Of a DNA stretch of 64,000 nt, positions 49,201 through 54,700 are shown one piece after another; positions within the stretch are counted from its first letter, which is position 1, and each line of letters opens with the position of its first letter. The DNA lies in the NCBI RefSeq assembly GCF_004027225.2, contig NC_044290.2:6464906-6528905 (forward strand). Reading direction: 5' to 3'. The position numbers were made by a program, and so were the translations under genes. The stretch is from Strigops habroptila (lineage: Eukaryota > Chordata > Aves > Psittaciformes > Psittacidae). The notes under the pieces were generated by a model. That model saw nothing but the letters and a program-made list of their open reading frames with translations, made no database searches and had not been told where the DNA came from.

Positions 49201-51772
49201 GAGGGGATCGGATGCTCTCACAGAACATTCCCTGCTGAGGAACACGCTCCTTGGCAGTGCATTGCACAAAAGCTTTTCTCCAAGGGAATGCTACCTGAAA
49301 TTGAAACTATATTGATTTTCTGGTTCCAGGACTGTGTATCCAAGGTGTAGTCCACTCCAAGCTGTGGCTACTACAGGTGTACCCCCCAATGGGATGGCAG
49401 AGGGTCCTTTTATTTTGAAACAAATCAGTAAAACATTTGTACAAACAGTTACTACTAACAGCTACCAAAGATGCTGGTATTGTAGGGAAAGAAAGAGATG
49501 GTGGTGACTAACACTGACGTTCTGTGCAACACAGGTTGGTGTAGAAGCAAAAGTAATGACAATAATTACTTTCTGCTTCTGTATTCTAGTTTTTTTGTGT
49601 GGTCTGTGACTCTTCTTAGGACATGAACATGATTTCCTCTCACAAACGCTCACTATAAAACTATTGGCATTAAGGAGACCAGAATTAGCTCCACTCATGA
49701 CTGTGGTTAGTTGCCAGGATTATGCTCTAAAATTCTAACTGGAAAGGATTCACCAGCATTGGACAAACTGGTTTGCCATATTAAATATTCTCACTGATGA
49801 CAAAGGGAGCCCAATGTGCAGATATAGCAATAGACTCATGCTTCTGCACACACACGTGTGTACTGCAGCTGATGAGAGCTTTGCCTCAATAGAGATCATT
49901 TGGCTCAAATGATCCTTGCGGGACAATTTTAACCTAAATTCTAAGATCATTTTGGGGAGAATTGTCACAAAAGTGTTCCTTGGTATGAGGAATTTCATCT
50001 CCTTTCACTTCTGCAAAGACTGAGACCAGCTGTACACATTTCCTCCACATTTCTCTGGGAAGTTTTTAATCTTTAAAATCATTTAAGAGTCTTCTCAAAC
50101 TGAGACTCTGCCTTTAAGGGCCAGTTAATGAGGTTGATTTATAAACCCTTTTGACAAGGGATGCAGTGCAGTGAAAAGACAAAGCCTTCAAAATTAGCCA
50201 TAGGCTCTCTCTGCCAGCAGGCACTGATGCTGCATATGGCTCAAGATAGCCAAGGCAAAATGTGCCTTAGGAAGCCTGAACTTAAGCATCAGAATAAGCT
50301 GATATAATTAGAGGTTATTATTATTATTAGTCCAGCTTTGGATTCCAGCTTTTCCAGCTCCCCTGCTGTTAAGATGGTGCAGAGTCGTGGCTCAAGCCTG
50401 GGACCAAAGCCAGGGCAACAGCCAGGCTGTTGCCCTGATGCTGGCACAGAGCATAGTTGATCTGGCATTGCTGGCTCTGGGGATCCTGCTCCATGCCCTC
50501 AGCAACACCTGATCTAAAGAAGGGAATACACGGGCTCAGTTGCACATCTTCCCTCTCCCTCTAGAACCTGGGCTGCTACAGGGGTTTGCTGTAGACCCTC
50601 ATCCTTTGGATAACAAGAATGTGTCTCAGTATGGGTGCAGGCATTCTGGTTTCGCAGGCCTCCATCCTTAGAGGAGAAAACTAAAGGTCAACTATTTATA
50701 AAGACTGAAGGGCCAAATTCTGCTGTTGCAGACCTCTGATGCATGGGAATTGCTAGAACCCACAGCACAGGTCATTCTAGGAGTCACTGGGTCTGTGCTG
50801 AGCTATCTCTGCAGAGTTGAGTGCCCTGTAAATGCTGTGCCTTGTTTGTACTAACCTATGTTTGGTCTGTCTCTCTCATCTGGCAACACTCCTCCTCCCC
50901 GATCCCTTTGCACTCCGATACAGATGGCTATCCAGAACGACTCTTTGGACAGCAAGGAAAATCTCCACATTGAGGTGAGTGAACTCTCTGACCCAAATGT
51001 CCCCGCTGTGCCCAAGGAGGAGTCATCAGTGGCTCTGACGCCCTCAGAAGCGAATGAGGCGGCTGCATGGAGCCGGGCAAGCGTTCGTACGCAGCAGCAT
51101 TCCCACAATCAGTATAATATTTCAAAGCAGGCACCAGCATCGTGTGCTTGTGCAGACTCGTGTCAGGAGACACCTGGAGATTCAATGGACCAAGAAGTGT
51201 CTGAAATAAACAGTTCCTCGGAACCTTCAGAAACTTGTACAGCCTCGAGTGCCTGTTCAGAGGTTCAGCCTCTCACTCCTAAGAGGAACATAGGCAATAC
51301 CGGCAATGTGACATTGAAGGACCTGAAGAAATACCACAGTGTAGACACACAGGGTCTTCTAAAAAAACCACCCTCTTGGTTAGATGATCAAAGGAGACAT
51401 TCAATAGAAATCTGTTCGATGGAAAACAGCCCTCAGCACCATTCCACTTCTAGCTCTTCTGGCTTCATAAGTCAGGTGGTAAGTGAAATGGAAGGCTTGC
51501 AAGGGACACGGCAGAAGAAAAAACTGAGCCCTCCATGTATATCTATAGATCCACCTGATGGACAGAGTTTGCTACCTAGAGGACCTCACAGCATCTCACC
51601 TGCCAGTGGAGACGTTTGCTTGAGACGGCGTGCTCCATCTTGTGAGTCCAAGGATTCCACGGATATAGGGGATTCGTTGCTTCCAGACAGTATGTCAACA
51701 TCTCCTACCCCAAAGAAAGACTTGTTGACACTTCCTAGCTTTTCCTTTGATCAAACGGAAATGGACCCCTGA
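4190..51772 (+). CDS. CACNA1G: CACNA1G (Cav3.1 T-type calcium channel alpha-1G), partial: exons 18-38, domains III-IV and C-terminal tail
   Basis: Pore-forming subunit of a low-voltage-activated calcium channel in the plasma membrane; it drives rebound bursts and pacemaking in neurons, heart and endocrine cells (family knowledge). Joined exons: 4190-4290, 5415-5538, 8484-8552, 9429-9613, 15552-15678, 18970-19095, 19709-19798, 20377-20590 (or -20569), optional 23032-23082, 28783-28934, 31326-31435, 32447-32580, 33757-33827, 34114-34192, 34271-34392, 35309-35653, 37866-38006, 41144-41278, 44300-44489, 47061-47230, 50924-51772. All introns are GT-AG and the frame stays open for 1178 codons including the stop. 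Domain III and IV filters are aspartates (KDGW and TGDNW), as in T-type channels. Residue numbers in the exon entries count from the first codon at 4190 with long exon 25 and no exon 26. The N-terminal half lies outside the window. CACNA1H and CACNA1I were considered and fit less well. Confidence 0.97.
4291..5414 (+). other. CACNA1G intron 18
   Basis: 1.1 kb between the exon 18 donor GTAAGG and the exon 19 acceptor TCGGCAG. Minus-strand open reading in 4361-4873 shows no recognisable domain and is taken as chance. No repeat family or RNA gene was recognised. Confidence 0.8.
5415..5538 (+). CDS. CACNA1G: CACNA1G exon 19: transmembrane segment IIIS1
   Basis: 124 bp. Its first base completes the split Arg codon and it ends in phase 0 before GTGAGT. 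It encodes residues 34-75. A short cytoplasmic lead-in ([16 protein letters not shown]) is followed by a hydrophobic helix at about 48-66 ([16 protein letters not shown]), then the extracellular IIIS1-S2 turn with [10 protein letters not shown]. The [10 protein letters not shown] turn favours CACNA1G over its paralogues. Confidence 0.96.
7790..7890 (+). repeat. MIR-like SINE fragment
   Basis: The order of motifs follows the MIR core in sense direction: GTGGATAGCACAGGGGACTGGGA, here at 7802-7824, then GGCTTCAAGCCAGGTCTAGC, then GTGGCTTTGGGCAAGAGAAT before a pyrimidine stretch. The match is by eye to the remembered consensus and is strongly diverged, as expected for an ancient amniote SINE. Confidence 0.55.
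8147..8235 (+). repeat. G-rich minisatellite, about 21-bp period, with G-quadruplex potential
   Basis: Four copies of GATTTGGG begin at 8156, 8176, 8198 and 8218 (spacings 20, 22, 20). G-runs at 8147-8153, 8161-8165, 8171-8174 and 8181-8183 are separated by loops of 7, 5 and 6 bases, which satisfies the usual intramolecular quadruplex rule. More G-runs follow at 8203-8205, 8213-8218 and 8223-8226. The array ends about 250 bp before exon 20, on the RNA-sense strand. Confidence 0.75.
8484..8552 (+). CDS. CACNA1G: CACNA1G exon 20: transmembrane segment IIIS2
   Basis: 69 bp, exactly 23 codons, phase 0 at both ends, between TTCCTTAG and GTAAAT. It encodes residues 76-98, starting [12 protein letters not shown] and ending EMTVK: most of IIIS2 with the conserved acidic residue near its inner half. 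Exon length and phase match the mammalian exon. Confidence 0.96.
8553..9428 (+). other. CACNA1G intron 20
   Basis: 0.9 kb of AT-rich intron between GTAAAT and the acceptor GTCCGGGCAG. No repeat family, RNA gene or further exon was recognised. Confidence 0.8.
9429..9613 (+). CDS. CACNA1G: CACNA1G exon 21: IIIS3 and voltage-sensor helix IIIS4
   Basis: 185 bp, phase 0 start, ending with two bases of an Arg codon before GTAAGC. It encodes residues 99-159. After the S2-S3 loop ([12 protein letters not shown]), S3 covers about 115-135 ([20 protein letters not shown]). The S3-S4 turn is VSDSGTK, and S4 carries Arg at 148, 151, 154 and 157, with 160 completed by the next exon: the every-third-residue charge pattern of a voltage sensor. 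The [12 protein letters not shown] stretch is characteristic of CACNA1G, whereas CACNA1H and CACNA1I have alanine/glycine-rich turns here. Confidence 0.97.
13515..13790 (+). repeat. MIR-like SINE fragment
   Basis: The block CATGCCTCAGTTTCCCATCTG at 13708-13728 closely follows the MIR core phrase. It is followed by a GGATTGTGTGAGGGTAAT stretch in the expected order. An upstream part (about 13520-13590) may be the 5' end of the same element with an internal insertion. The assignment is by eye to the remembered consensus, and the boundaries are approximate. Confidence 0.5.
15290..15415 (+). mobile_element. CR1 LINE fragment, sense orientation
   Basis: The stretch contains, in order, GGTGGTGAGGCACAGGTTGC, CCCAGAGACGTGGTAGATGC, CCCCATCCCTGGGAAGTGTT and CAAGGTCAGGCTGGATGAGG. 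It then reads GCTCTGAGCAACCTCATTTA and GTTGAAGATGTCCTGC. This is the familiar end of the CR1 ORF2 and the start of its 3'UTR in sauropsid genomes. It is truncated at both ends and lies about 140 bp upstream of exon 22. Confidence 0.85.
15552..15678 (+). CDS. CACNA1G: CACNA1G exon 22: III S4-S5 linker and IIIS5
   Basis: 127 bp. The first base completes Arg160 and it ends in phase 0 before GTGAGC. It encodes residues 160-202. The S4-S5 linker ([20 protein letters not shown]) couples the voltage sensor to the gate. IIIS5 follows ([20 protein letters not shown], about 182-201), including the paired cysteines typical of Cav3 channels. RAQG rather than RAPG in the linker fits CACNA1G. Confidence 0.97.
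15679..18969 (+). other. CACNA1G intron 22
   Basis: 3.3 kb. A very AT-rich segment spans about 16850-17400. No repeat family or RNA gene was recognised with confidence. The acceptor before exon 23 is ATATTTTGCAG. Confidence 0.8.
18970..19095 (+). CDS. CACNA1G: CACNA1G exon 23: domain III S5-pore extracellular loop
   Basis: 126 bp, 42 codons, phase 0 at both ends. The donor (GTATTA) is weak. It encodes residues 203-244, starting [15 protein letters not shown]. Two overlapping N-glycosylation sequons lie at N218 (NIT) and N221 (NKS). Cysteines 211 and 225 could form the loop disulphide seen in Cav channels. It ends with [10 protein letters not shown], the entry to the pore helix. FVCQGEDTR separates CACNA1G from its paralogues. 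Confidence 0.97.
19096..19708 (+). other. CACNA1G intron 23
   Basis: 613 bp. No further exon, repeat or RNA gene was recognised. The tail before exon 24 is TTTTTTCCCATATATTTCTAG. Confidence 0.8.
19709..19798 (+). CDS. CACNA1G: CACNA1G exon 24: domain III pore helix and selectivity filter
   Basis: 90 bp, 30 codons, phase 0 at both ends, donor GTACGT. It encodes residues 245-274. The pore helix ([10 protein letters not shown]) runs into KDGW, where Asp256 is the domain III filter residue. T-type channels use Glu-Glu-Asp-Asp, whereas high-voltage-activated channels use four glutamates. The outer loop [12 protein letters not shown] leads to IIIS6. Confidence 0.97.
19799..20376 (+). other. CACNA1G intron 24
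   Basis: 578 bp. Open frames on both strands in this stretch have no recognisable domain and no splice support. The acceptor is CACTTTGCAG at 20367-20376. Confidence 0.8.
20377..20590 (+). CDS. CACNA1G: CACNA1G exon 25: IIIS6 and start of III-IV linker, with two alternative donors
   Basis: Long form 214 bp (donor GTCGGT after 20590) and short form 193 bp (donor GTAAGG after 20569), both leaving the same phase. It encodes residues 275-345. IIIS6 covers about 282-306 ([20 protein letters not shown]). A charged helix follows with [20 protein letters not shown]. The last seven residues, SKEKQMA, exist only when the downstream donor is used. The upstream donor has the stronger consensus. The same SKEKQMA alternative is known in mammalian CACNA1G, and the region influences gating (family knowledge). 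Confidence 0.95.
20591..23031 (+). other. CACNA1G intron 25
   Basis: 2.4 kb between the two alternative pieces of the III-IV linker. It contains the paired TGCATG motifs near its 5' end, a short poly-A run near 21161-21172, and another TGCATG at 22512-22517. No repeat family was recognised. The acceptor before exon 26 is CATTCTTTTAG. Confidence 0.8.
20716..20783 (+). promoter_or_regulatory. Paired TGCATG (candidate RBFOX sites) downstream of exon 25
   Basis: TGCATG occurs at 20716-20721 and 20778-20783, about 125 and 190 nt after the long donor of exon 25. RBFOX proteins bind UGCAUG and often act from proximal downstream introns. The motif also occurs many times elsewhere in this window, so only its paired placement beside an alternative donor is suggestive. 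Confidence 0.35.
23032..23082 (+). CDS. CACNA1G: CACNA1G exon 26: III-IV linker cassette
   Basis: 51 bp, 17 codons, phase 1 in and phase 1 out, so it can be skipped without breaking the frame. It lies between TTCTTTTAG and GTACTG. Joined to short exon 25 it gives [20 protein letters not shown]; joined to long exon 25 the first residue becomes Asp. The NLMLDDV start and the SSASA core match the mammalian cassette, which I remember as 18 residues, so this one is a residue shorter and diverges after DDV. It is an optional exon by analogy; no transcript evidence is available here. Confidence 0.9.
23083..28782 (+). other. CACNA1G intron 26
   Basis: 5.7 kb, almost the longest intron in the window. 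T-rich tracts lie at 23315-23420 and around 24940-25055. From about 26960 to 28400 the sequence is AT-rich, low in repeats and dense in homeodomain-like motifs, suggesting conserved non-coding DNA. No repeat family or RNA gene was recognised. Confidence 0.75.
28783..28934 (+). CDS. CACNA1G: CACNA1G exon 27: end of III-IV linker and IVS1
   Basis: 152 bp. The first two bases complete a Glu codon whose first base comes from exon 25 or 26, and it ends in phase 0 before GTACTG. It encodes residues 346-396. The conserved linker end is [17 protein letters not shown] and IVS1 is at about 372-390 ([19 protein letters not shown]), followed by HYQQPK. The acceptor is [23 protein letters not shown] is diagnostic of CACNA1G. 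Confidence 0.97.
28935..31325 (+). other. CACNA1G intron 27
   Basis: 2.4 kb. A 23-base poly-A run lies at 29246-29268. Open frames on both strands around 30000-31000 show no recognisable domain. Nothing else was recognised. Confidence 0.8.
29246..29268 (+). repeat. Poly-A run (A23)
   Basis: Twenty-three consecutive A residues followed by purine-rich sequence (GGAGAAAAAGGAG). No retroelement body was recognised upstream, so it is treated as a simple repeat. Confidence 0.9.
31326..31435 (+). CDS. CACNA1G: CACNA1G exon 28: IVS2
   Basis: 110 bp, phase 0 start, ending with two bases of an Arg codon before GTAACA. It encodes residues 397-432. After VLDEALKI comes IVS2 ([20 protein letters not shown]) with its conserved acidic residue, then the short S2-S3 loop GFRRFFQD. 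Confidence 0.96.
31436..32446 (+). other. CACNA1G intron 28
   Basis: 1.0 kb. Open frames on both strands show no recognisable domain. No repeat or RNA gene was recognised. The acceptor before exon 29 is TTGTCTCCAG. Confidence 0.8.
32447..32580 (+). CDS. CACNA1G: CACNA1G exon 29: IVS3 and voltage-sensor helix IVS4
   Basis: 134 bp. The first base completes an Arg codon, and its last base starts a Val codon before GTGAGA. It encodes residues 433-477. IVS3 is [19 protein letters not shown], with a potential glycosylation sequon NAS at 457. IVS4 begins at about 465 with Arg at 468, 471, 474 and 477, continued by lysines in exon 30. Confidence 0.97.
32581..33756 (+). other. CACNA1G intron 29
   Basis: 1.2 kb. 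No further exon, repeat family or RNA gene was recognised. The acceptor is TATTTTCCGCAG. Confidence 0.8.
33757..33827 (+). CDS. CACNA1G: CACNA1G exon 30: end of IVS4 and IV S4-S5 linker
   Basis: 71 bp. Its first two bases complete Val478 and it ends in phase 0 before GTAACC. It encodes residues 478-501. Lys480 and Lys483 finish the S4 charge ladder, and [18 protein letters not shown] forms the S4-S5 linker that couples voltage sensing to the gate. MAVGMR rather than MATGMR fits CACNA1G. Confidence 0.96.
34114..34192 (+). CDS. CACNA1G: CACNA1G exon 31: IVS5
   Basis: 79 bp, phase 0 start, ending with one base of a Glu codon before GTGAGT. It encodes residues 502-527: the IVS5 helix ([20 protein letters not shown]) and GDL. 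It is preceded by a long C/T-rich tract (34057-34113) ending CTTTCCAG. It is separated from exon 32 by only 78 bp. Confidence 0.97.
34193..34270 (+). other. CACNA1G intron 31: very short (78 bp)
   Basis: A 78-bp intron from GTGAGT to GTCCCACAG, close to the practical lower limit for vertebrate introns. It contains several GGG/GGGG runs in its middle. G-runs commonly act as intronic splicing enhancers that allow short introns to be recognised by intron definition (established knowledge). The polypyrimidine tract is weak and interrupted by G. Confidence 0.95.
34271..34392 (+). CDS. CACNA1G: CACNA1G exon 32: domain IV pore loop and selectivity filter
   Basis: 122 bp. The first two bases complete Glu528 and it ends in phase 0 before GTAAGA. 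It encodes residues 528-568. The extracellular loop ([16 protein letters not shown]) has two cysteines, the pore helix is [13 protein letters not shown], and TGDNW carries Asp561, the domain IV filter residue of the T-type EEDD ring. Confidence 0.97.
34393..35308 (+). other. CACNA1G intron 32
   Basis: 0.9 kb. A stretch near 34530-34560 faintly recalls the MIR core but is too short to call. No other feature was recognised. The acceptor is CCTGTTTCTAG. Confidence 0.8.
35309..35653 (+). CDS. CACNA1G: CACNA1G exon 33: IVS6 and proximal C-terminal tail
   Basis: 345 bp, 115 codons, phase 0 at both ends, donor GTGAGA. It encodes residues 569-683. The outer loop ([14 protein letters not shown]) is followed by IVS6 at about 588-609 ([20 protein letters not shown]). 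The acidic helix [20 protein letters not shown], typical of Cav3 channels, follows. A Pro/Ser-rich tail segment then ends [11 protein letters not shown], which differs from the human sequence I remember. A second possible in-frame donor (AAG before GTGGAT, 35620) would remove the last 11 residues, but it is the weaker of the two. Confidence 0.95.
35654..37865 (+). other. CACNA1G intron 33
   Basis: 2.2 kb. The last 220 bp (37646-37865) form a near-continuous pyrimidine tract leading into exon 34. No repeat family or RNA gene was recognised in the remainder. Confidence 0.8.
37646..37865 (+). promoter_or_regulatory. Extended polypyrimidine tract upstream of exon 34 (candidate PTB-binding region)
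   Basis: About 220 nt of mostly C and T, rich in TCTT, CTCTCT and TTCTGT motifs, running to the acceptor CCCCTCCTAG. TTATACACC occurs twice inside it (about 37765 and 37847). Tracts this long with repeated UCUU-type motifs are typical binding platforms for PTBP1/PTBP2, which repress or tune neural alternative exons. That role here is inference from composition and from the symmetric exon that follows. Confidence 0.45.
37866..38006 (+). CDS. CACNA1G: CACNA1G exon 34: C-terminal tail cassette
   Basis: 141 bp, 47 codons, phase 0 at both ends, so it can be skipped in frame. The donor (GTTAAT) is weak. It encodes residues 684-730, beginning [20 protein letters not shown], a conserved amphipathic cytoplasmic segment, then [10 protein letters not shown] and a Tyr-rich end ([17 protein letters not shown]) that differs from mammals. 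The corresponding human exon is reported as alternatively spliced (recalled, not checked). Confidence 0.93.
38007..41143 (+). other. CACNA1G intron 34
   Basis: 3.1 kb. T-runs occur near 38802-38812. TGCATG motifs lie at 38457-38462 and 41006-41011, the latter 133 nt before exon 35. No repeat family was recognised. The acceptor is TCTCTCCCTTTAG. Confidence 0.8.
41144..41278 (+). CDS. CACNA1G: CACNA1G exon 35: C-terminal tail cassette
   Basis: 135 bp, 45 codons, phase 0 at both ends, weak donor GTACAT. It encodes residues 731-775: [19 protein letters not shown], then [13 protein letters not shown] and a Leu-rich end [22 protein letters not shown] and SLALTDDS are shared with mammalian CACNA1G and settle the identity. 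The symmetric phase and weak donor are consistent with optional use. Confidence 0.93.
41279..44299 (+). other. CACNA1G intron 35
   Basis: 3.0 kb, AT-rich, with many TTTTG/AAAAC-type short words around 42200-42900. No repeat family, RNA gene or additional exon was recognised. The acceptor is TTTCCCCATAG. Confidence 0.8.
44300..44489 (+). CDS. CACNA1G: CACNA1G exon 36: C-terminal tail
   Basis: 190 bp, phase 0 start, ending with one base of a Gly codon before GTATGT. It encodes residues 776-838. After [15 protein letters not shown] comes the conserved block [20 protein letters not shown] followed by YM, which holds basic-Ser motifs (RKPS, RTHS) that could be phosphorylated. The [18 protein letters not shown] remainder is Pro/Ser-rich and poorly conserved. 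Confidence 0.94.
44490..47060 (+). other. CACNA1G intron 36
   Basis: 2.6 kb. It contains a 20-bp tandem duplication at 44646-44684. Open frames on both strands elsewhere have no recognisable domain. The acceptor is CCCTCTTGCAAG, with an unusual A before the AG. Confidence 0.8.
44646..44684. repeat. Tandem duplication, 2 x 20 bp
   Basis: TTGCAGAGACCCTCCACAA appears twice with a 20-bp period and almost no differences, indicating a fairly recent local duplication. It lies in an intron. Just upstream, TTGCCATTGG also occurs twice. Confidence 0.85.
47061..47230 (+). CDS. CACNA1G: CACNA1G exon 37: C-terminal tail
   Basis: 170 bp. Its first two bases complete a Gly codon and it ends in phase 0 before GTAAGC. 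It encodes residues 839-895: [18 protein letters not shown], a His-rich piece (HFHHMRAHD), and a basic end [22 protein letters not shown] and LLRRQ match blocks of mammalian CACNA1G. The acceptor ends CAAG rather than the usual pyrimidine-AG, but it is the only one that keeps the frame and the conserved block. Confidence 0.92.
47231..50923 (+). other. CACNA1G intron 37
   Basis: 3.7 kb. It contains a CTTTT-type simple repeat at 48960-48990 and a short ATT repeat near 50317-50330. Open reading continues 22 codons upstream of exon 38 but has no conserved features. The acceptor is CTCCGATACAG. Confidence 0.8.
48960..48990 (+). repeat. Pyrimidine microsatellite (CTTTT/CTTT)
   Basis: Alternating TTTTC and TTTC units for about 30 bp, followed by C-rich sequence. 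It is a simple repeat in intron 37. Confidence 0.85.
50924..51772 (+). CDS. CACNA1G: CACNA1G exon 38: distal C-terminal tail and stop
   Basis: 849 bp from ATACAG to TGA at 51770-51772; 282 residues (896-1177). It is a long disordered-looking Ser/Pro/Glu tail with conserved islands: [42 protein letters not shown] (RRHS at 1052-1055, a PKA-type site), [15 protein letters not shown] (from 1093), [13 protein letters not shown] (1127 onward) and [14 protein letters not shown], ending QTEMDP. Every island has a counterpart in mammalian CACNA1G, while the spacers differ. This defines the true C-terminus of the channel. Confidence 0.97.
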   Translation: MAIQNDSLDSKENLHIEVSELSDPNVPAVPKEESSVALTPSEANEAAAWSRASVRTQQHSHNQYNISKQAPASCACADSCQETPGDSMDQEVSEINSSSEPSETCTASSACSEVQPLTPKRNIGNTGNVTLKDLKKYHSVDTQGLLKKPPSWLDDQRRHSIEICSMENSPQHHSTSSSSGFISQVVSEMEGLQGTRQKKKLSPPCISIDPPDGQSLLPRGPHSISPASGDVCLRRRAPSCESKDSTDIGDSLLPDSMSTSPTPKKDLLTLPSFSFDQTEMDP

Positions 51773-54700
51773 GTTACTTTTCTGTTGGTGCCAAATGTTT
51801 TCTTCCTTTCATGTAATAGAAAAAGAAAAACCTAAAGAAACTCTGTATTCCAAAATGGCACTGGGTAAAAAATTTCCAAAGAAAGATTAAAGAACCAGCT
51901 GGTTAAAGAAGTGGTTAACCTATATCACGCTTACTTAAGCATATGTTCTGCTTAGGTAAAAGCAATACAATGTGCAGAATCTATATGTATATTATATTTT
52001 ATTAAATTAATTGAATCTAGTCTTGCGGGATGTAGTACATTTTGTGACTAAAGACTCATTTAATTTTCTTCTATTTTATGTATCTCAGAATATTTCTGAG
52101 ATAAAGTTGGTTTTTATAAATATTTTAACCTAAACAAAAAAAAAAATCTATTTAATCCCTTCTCTTTTTTTTTTTTTTTTTGTTTTGTTTTGTTTGGGTT
52201 TCAGTTTGTTTTGCAAAGCACAAAATGTAGCAAATTAGTGCATTACAGAGGAAATGTATCCCACAGTCAGCAGTAAATAAGGATTATTTAATGTAATTTA
52301 TTTTTCCCCTTGGACTTCAATGATATTCCTGGGAAAAGATTTTTTGGATAGTGTAGAAATGCAGTGCCAATTTTTTTAATAGAATAATATTCCAATCTTG
52401 CACAAAATGAACATGCAGTGTGAAAGCAAGTGCACAAACCCAGGAAGGTCCAACCTGCAGATAGATGGTGAACATCTGAAAATGGTGAATGTAGAGCCAT
52501 TTAACTGCACACCATACTGAATCATTAAAGGGTATTGTAGATCATCCACTGGTGACACACAAACTCATGTCAATGGCTAATTTTCATACCTTCCAAGGAA
52601 ATTGAGACAGCAGAAGACTGTGGTCATTCCTGAGATGTTTTTCCAGTGTCTCCAAGATAGACTATTTCTTTTGCTGAGTTTTACACCTCTTTAAACCCAC
52701 TGTTTGCAGTGGAGCTCCTCCTTTCCATGCCCACAAGGAAAGGAGAGTAAGGCCATATTTAAGACCTGGTGGGTGAATTCAGTGCAGACATGACACAACA
52801 GTGGGCTTAAGCACATGTTTAAAGTTAAGCTCTTACTTAAACTGCCTTGAGGTTGATCGTATTTAAGTAGTTCTTGAAAATTAATATCATATGCTTATGT
52901 GTTCAACAGAATCAAGGCCTACTGAAAGTTATTACAGATTATGTGTAAGAAAGTCTGTAGGTACTGAAATAACTGTTGATTTTCAGTAAAAAAGTCTTTT
53001 TTTTGCTGTCACTGCTAGAGTTAATTTACATGACCCTGACTGTAACGTTATTGCTAATCTATCAAAAGCCTTAAGCAGCAACATCATGATACAAAGTAGA
53101 TAAAACCAGAACTCATGTCCTTACGTTATAACATGTCCTTCATGTCATTCATCTCAGAAATTAAGTGTTTACTTCCCTGTTAATGCCCTCTGCAAAAAGC
53201 AATCTGTAAAACTGGACAGCACAGCTTGAAAACCATGAGAGGTTGGCCCGGTTCGACACCTCCCGCTCTTCACTGGTGGAAACCAGACATTAATTCACTC
53301 AACTTCCATGAAATCACATTCAGATGTAGGTTAAATAAGACTGAAGGCATGCTTTGAAGTGTGAGAATAGTCAGAGGTTTCGAACTGCGTACATGGGTAG
53401 GGCTTTGCTGGATCATGTCTTTAAACCAGCACAGGCAAGAGGAGGATTTGTGCTAATTCTGTCAGTTGGGAGTTTGTAACTTTTGGAGAACTACTGATCT
53501 TTTCGAATCACTACAACATTCAGAGATTAGACTGTTACGACTACATCTATCTGCATTAGCTTCGAGTATCCATGAAAGAAGAAGACGCTGTTCTACCTAA
53601 CAGCCTATGTGAGGTCTTAAGCTCCTTTATTTTCACTTGCGGATGTTTACTCCATAAACAATCCCTATTGATTTAGATATCCTGGAGAAATGTAAGGGCA
53701 TTCAGCAGGAAGTCAGGCAATTGGTGTATTTGAAGTAGGAGGATTAACATTCTGTACTATTTACTGCACTTACTTAGATTAATTCTTGGCTGGGACATTT
53801 TTCCCCTCTTCAACGCAGGCCCACACAGAGACCGCTCTCTTTGATATGCCAGTCCAAATCCAAACTTAAGCCCGTTCAAAGCAATGATTTCAAACAAACC
53901 TTTCATCATTTCTTCGCCCAGATCACATTTAAGGAAATAATAAAATTACAGTGTATTAAGCCTGAGAAATATTCTTAATCCCTTTTTGGTTTTACCCTCA
54001 TAATGAGCCTTAGCTTTTCCTTTCACATGTACTAAATGATTTGGGAAAATAGCTAGGCCACTAAAATTGCCAACCTTGGTTCCTTAATGATTGGGATTGT
54101 GTTTGTATAGCTGAAATGATACTACTTGTACAGTTTCCTTCCTTGCAAAAAACCCACCTAACATTTTAGCTTGAAATCATGGCACAAAACGGTGATGTAA
54201 ATCCAAATGCTCAACTCCAAATGTAACAGAAAGCCTAAAGGCTCTTCTATTTCCAATATCTGAGGTTTTGCCCACTGACAAGGTTTGTGGAACTAACAAA
54301 AAGTTTACATCACACGTGACTATTCAGTAAAGATGAGCCAATAAAAAACTACTCTAAGATTATGCATTCAGGAAAAGAAATCCATGTAAAATAGTTTGTT
54401 TTCTAAACCAGACAAGTTTTTTCTAGATGCCCTTTTGAAAGACAAATACAAATGTACTGCAGCGTGTGCAATAATCTTAAGATAATTTTAAATACCTTTT
54501 GGGGGGGTTTTATAGAATTTGACTTTTTTTAAGCAAAATGTACAAAATCCACAGGAATTCTGTAGAATGGTTATGTTGATAGAACTTTTTATATTTTTGT
54601 AGAAATCTATAGAGAAATTGTTAAAAGTCTGCGTAGCATCTTGGGAACAGAAGCAGCTCTTATCTACAAGTTTCTTTACATAAACCTGGAGCCAGAGCTA

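Noticed and set aside
50858..50923. In-frame open extension of exon 38 upstream of its acceptor
   Set aside because: The conserved join is LLRRQ to MAIQNDSLD at the ATACAG acceptor. The upstream 22 codons have no counterpart and include the pyrimidine tract.
4190..51772. The gene could be CACNA1H or CACNA1I rather than CACNA1G
   Set aside because: The III S3-S4 turn VSDSGTK, the loop FVCQGEDTR, the linker [14 protein letters not shown], the tail block [11 protein letters not shown] and the cassette NLMLDDV all follow CACNA1G and not the paralogues as remembered.
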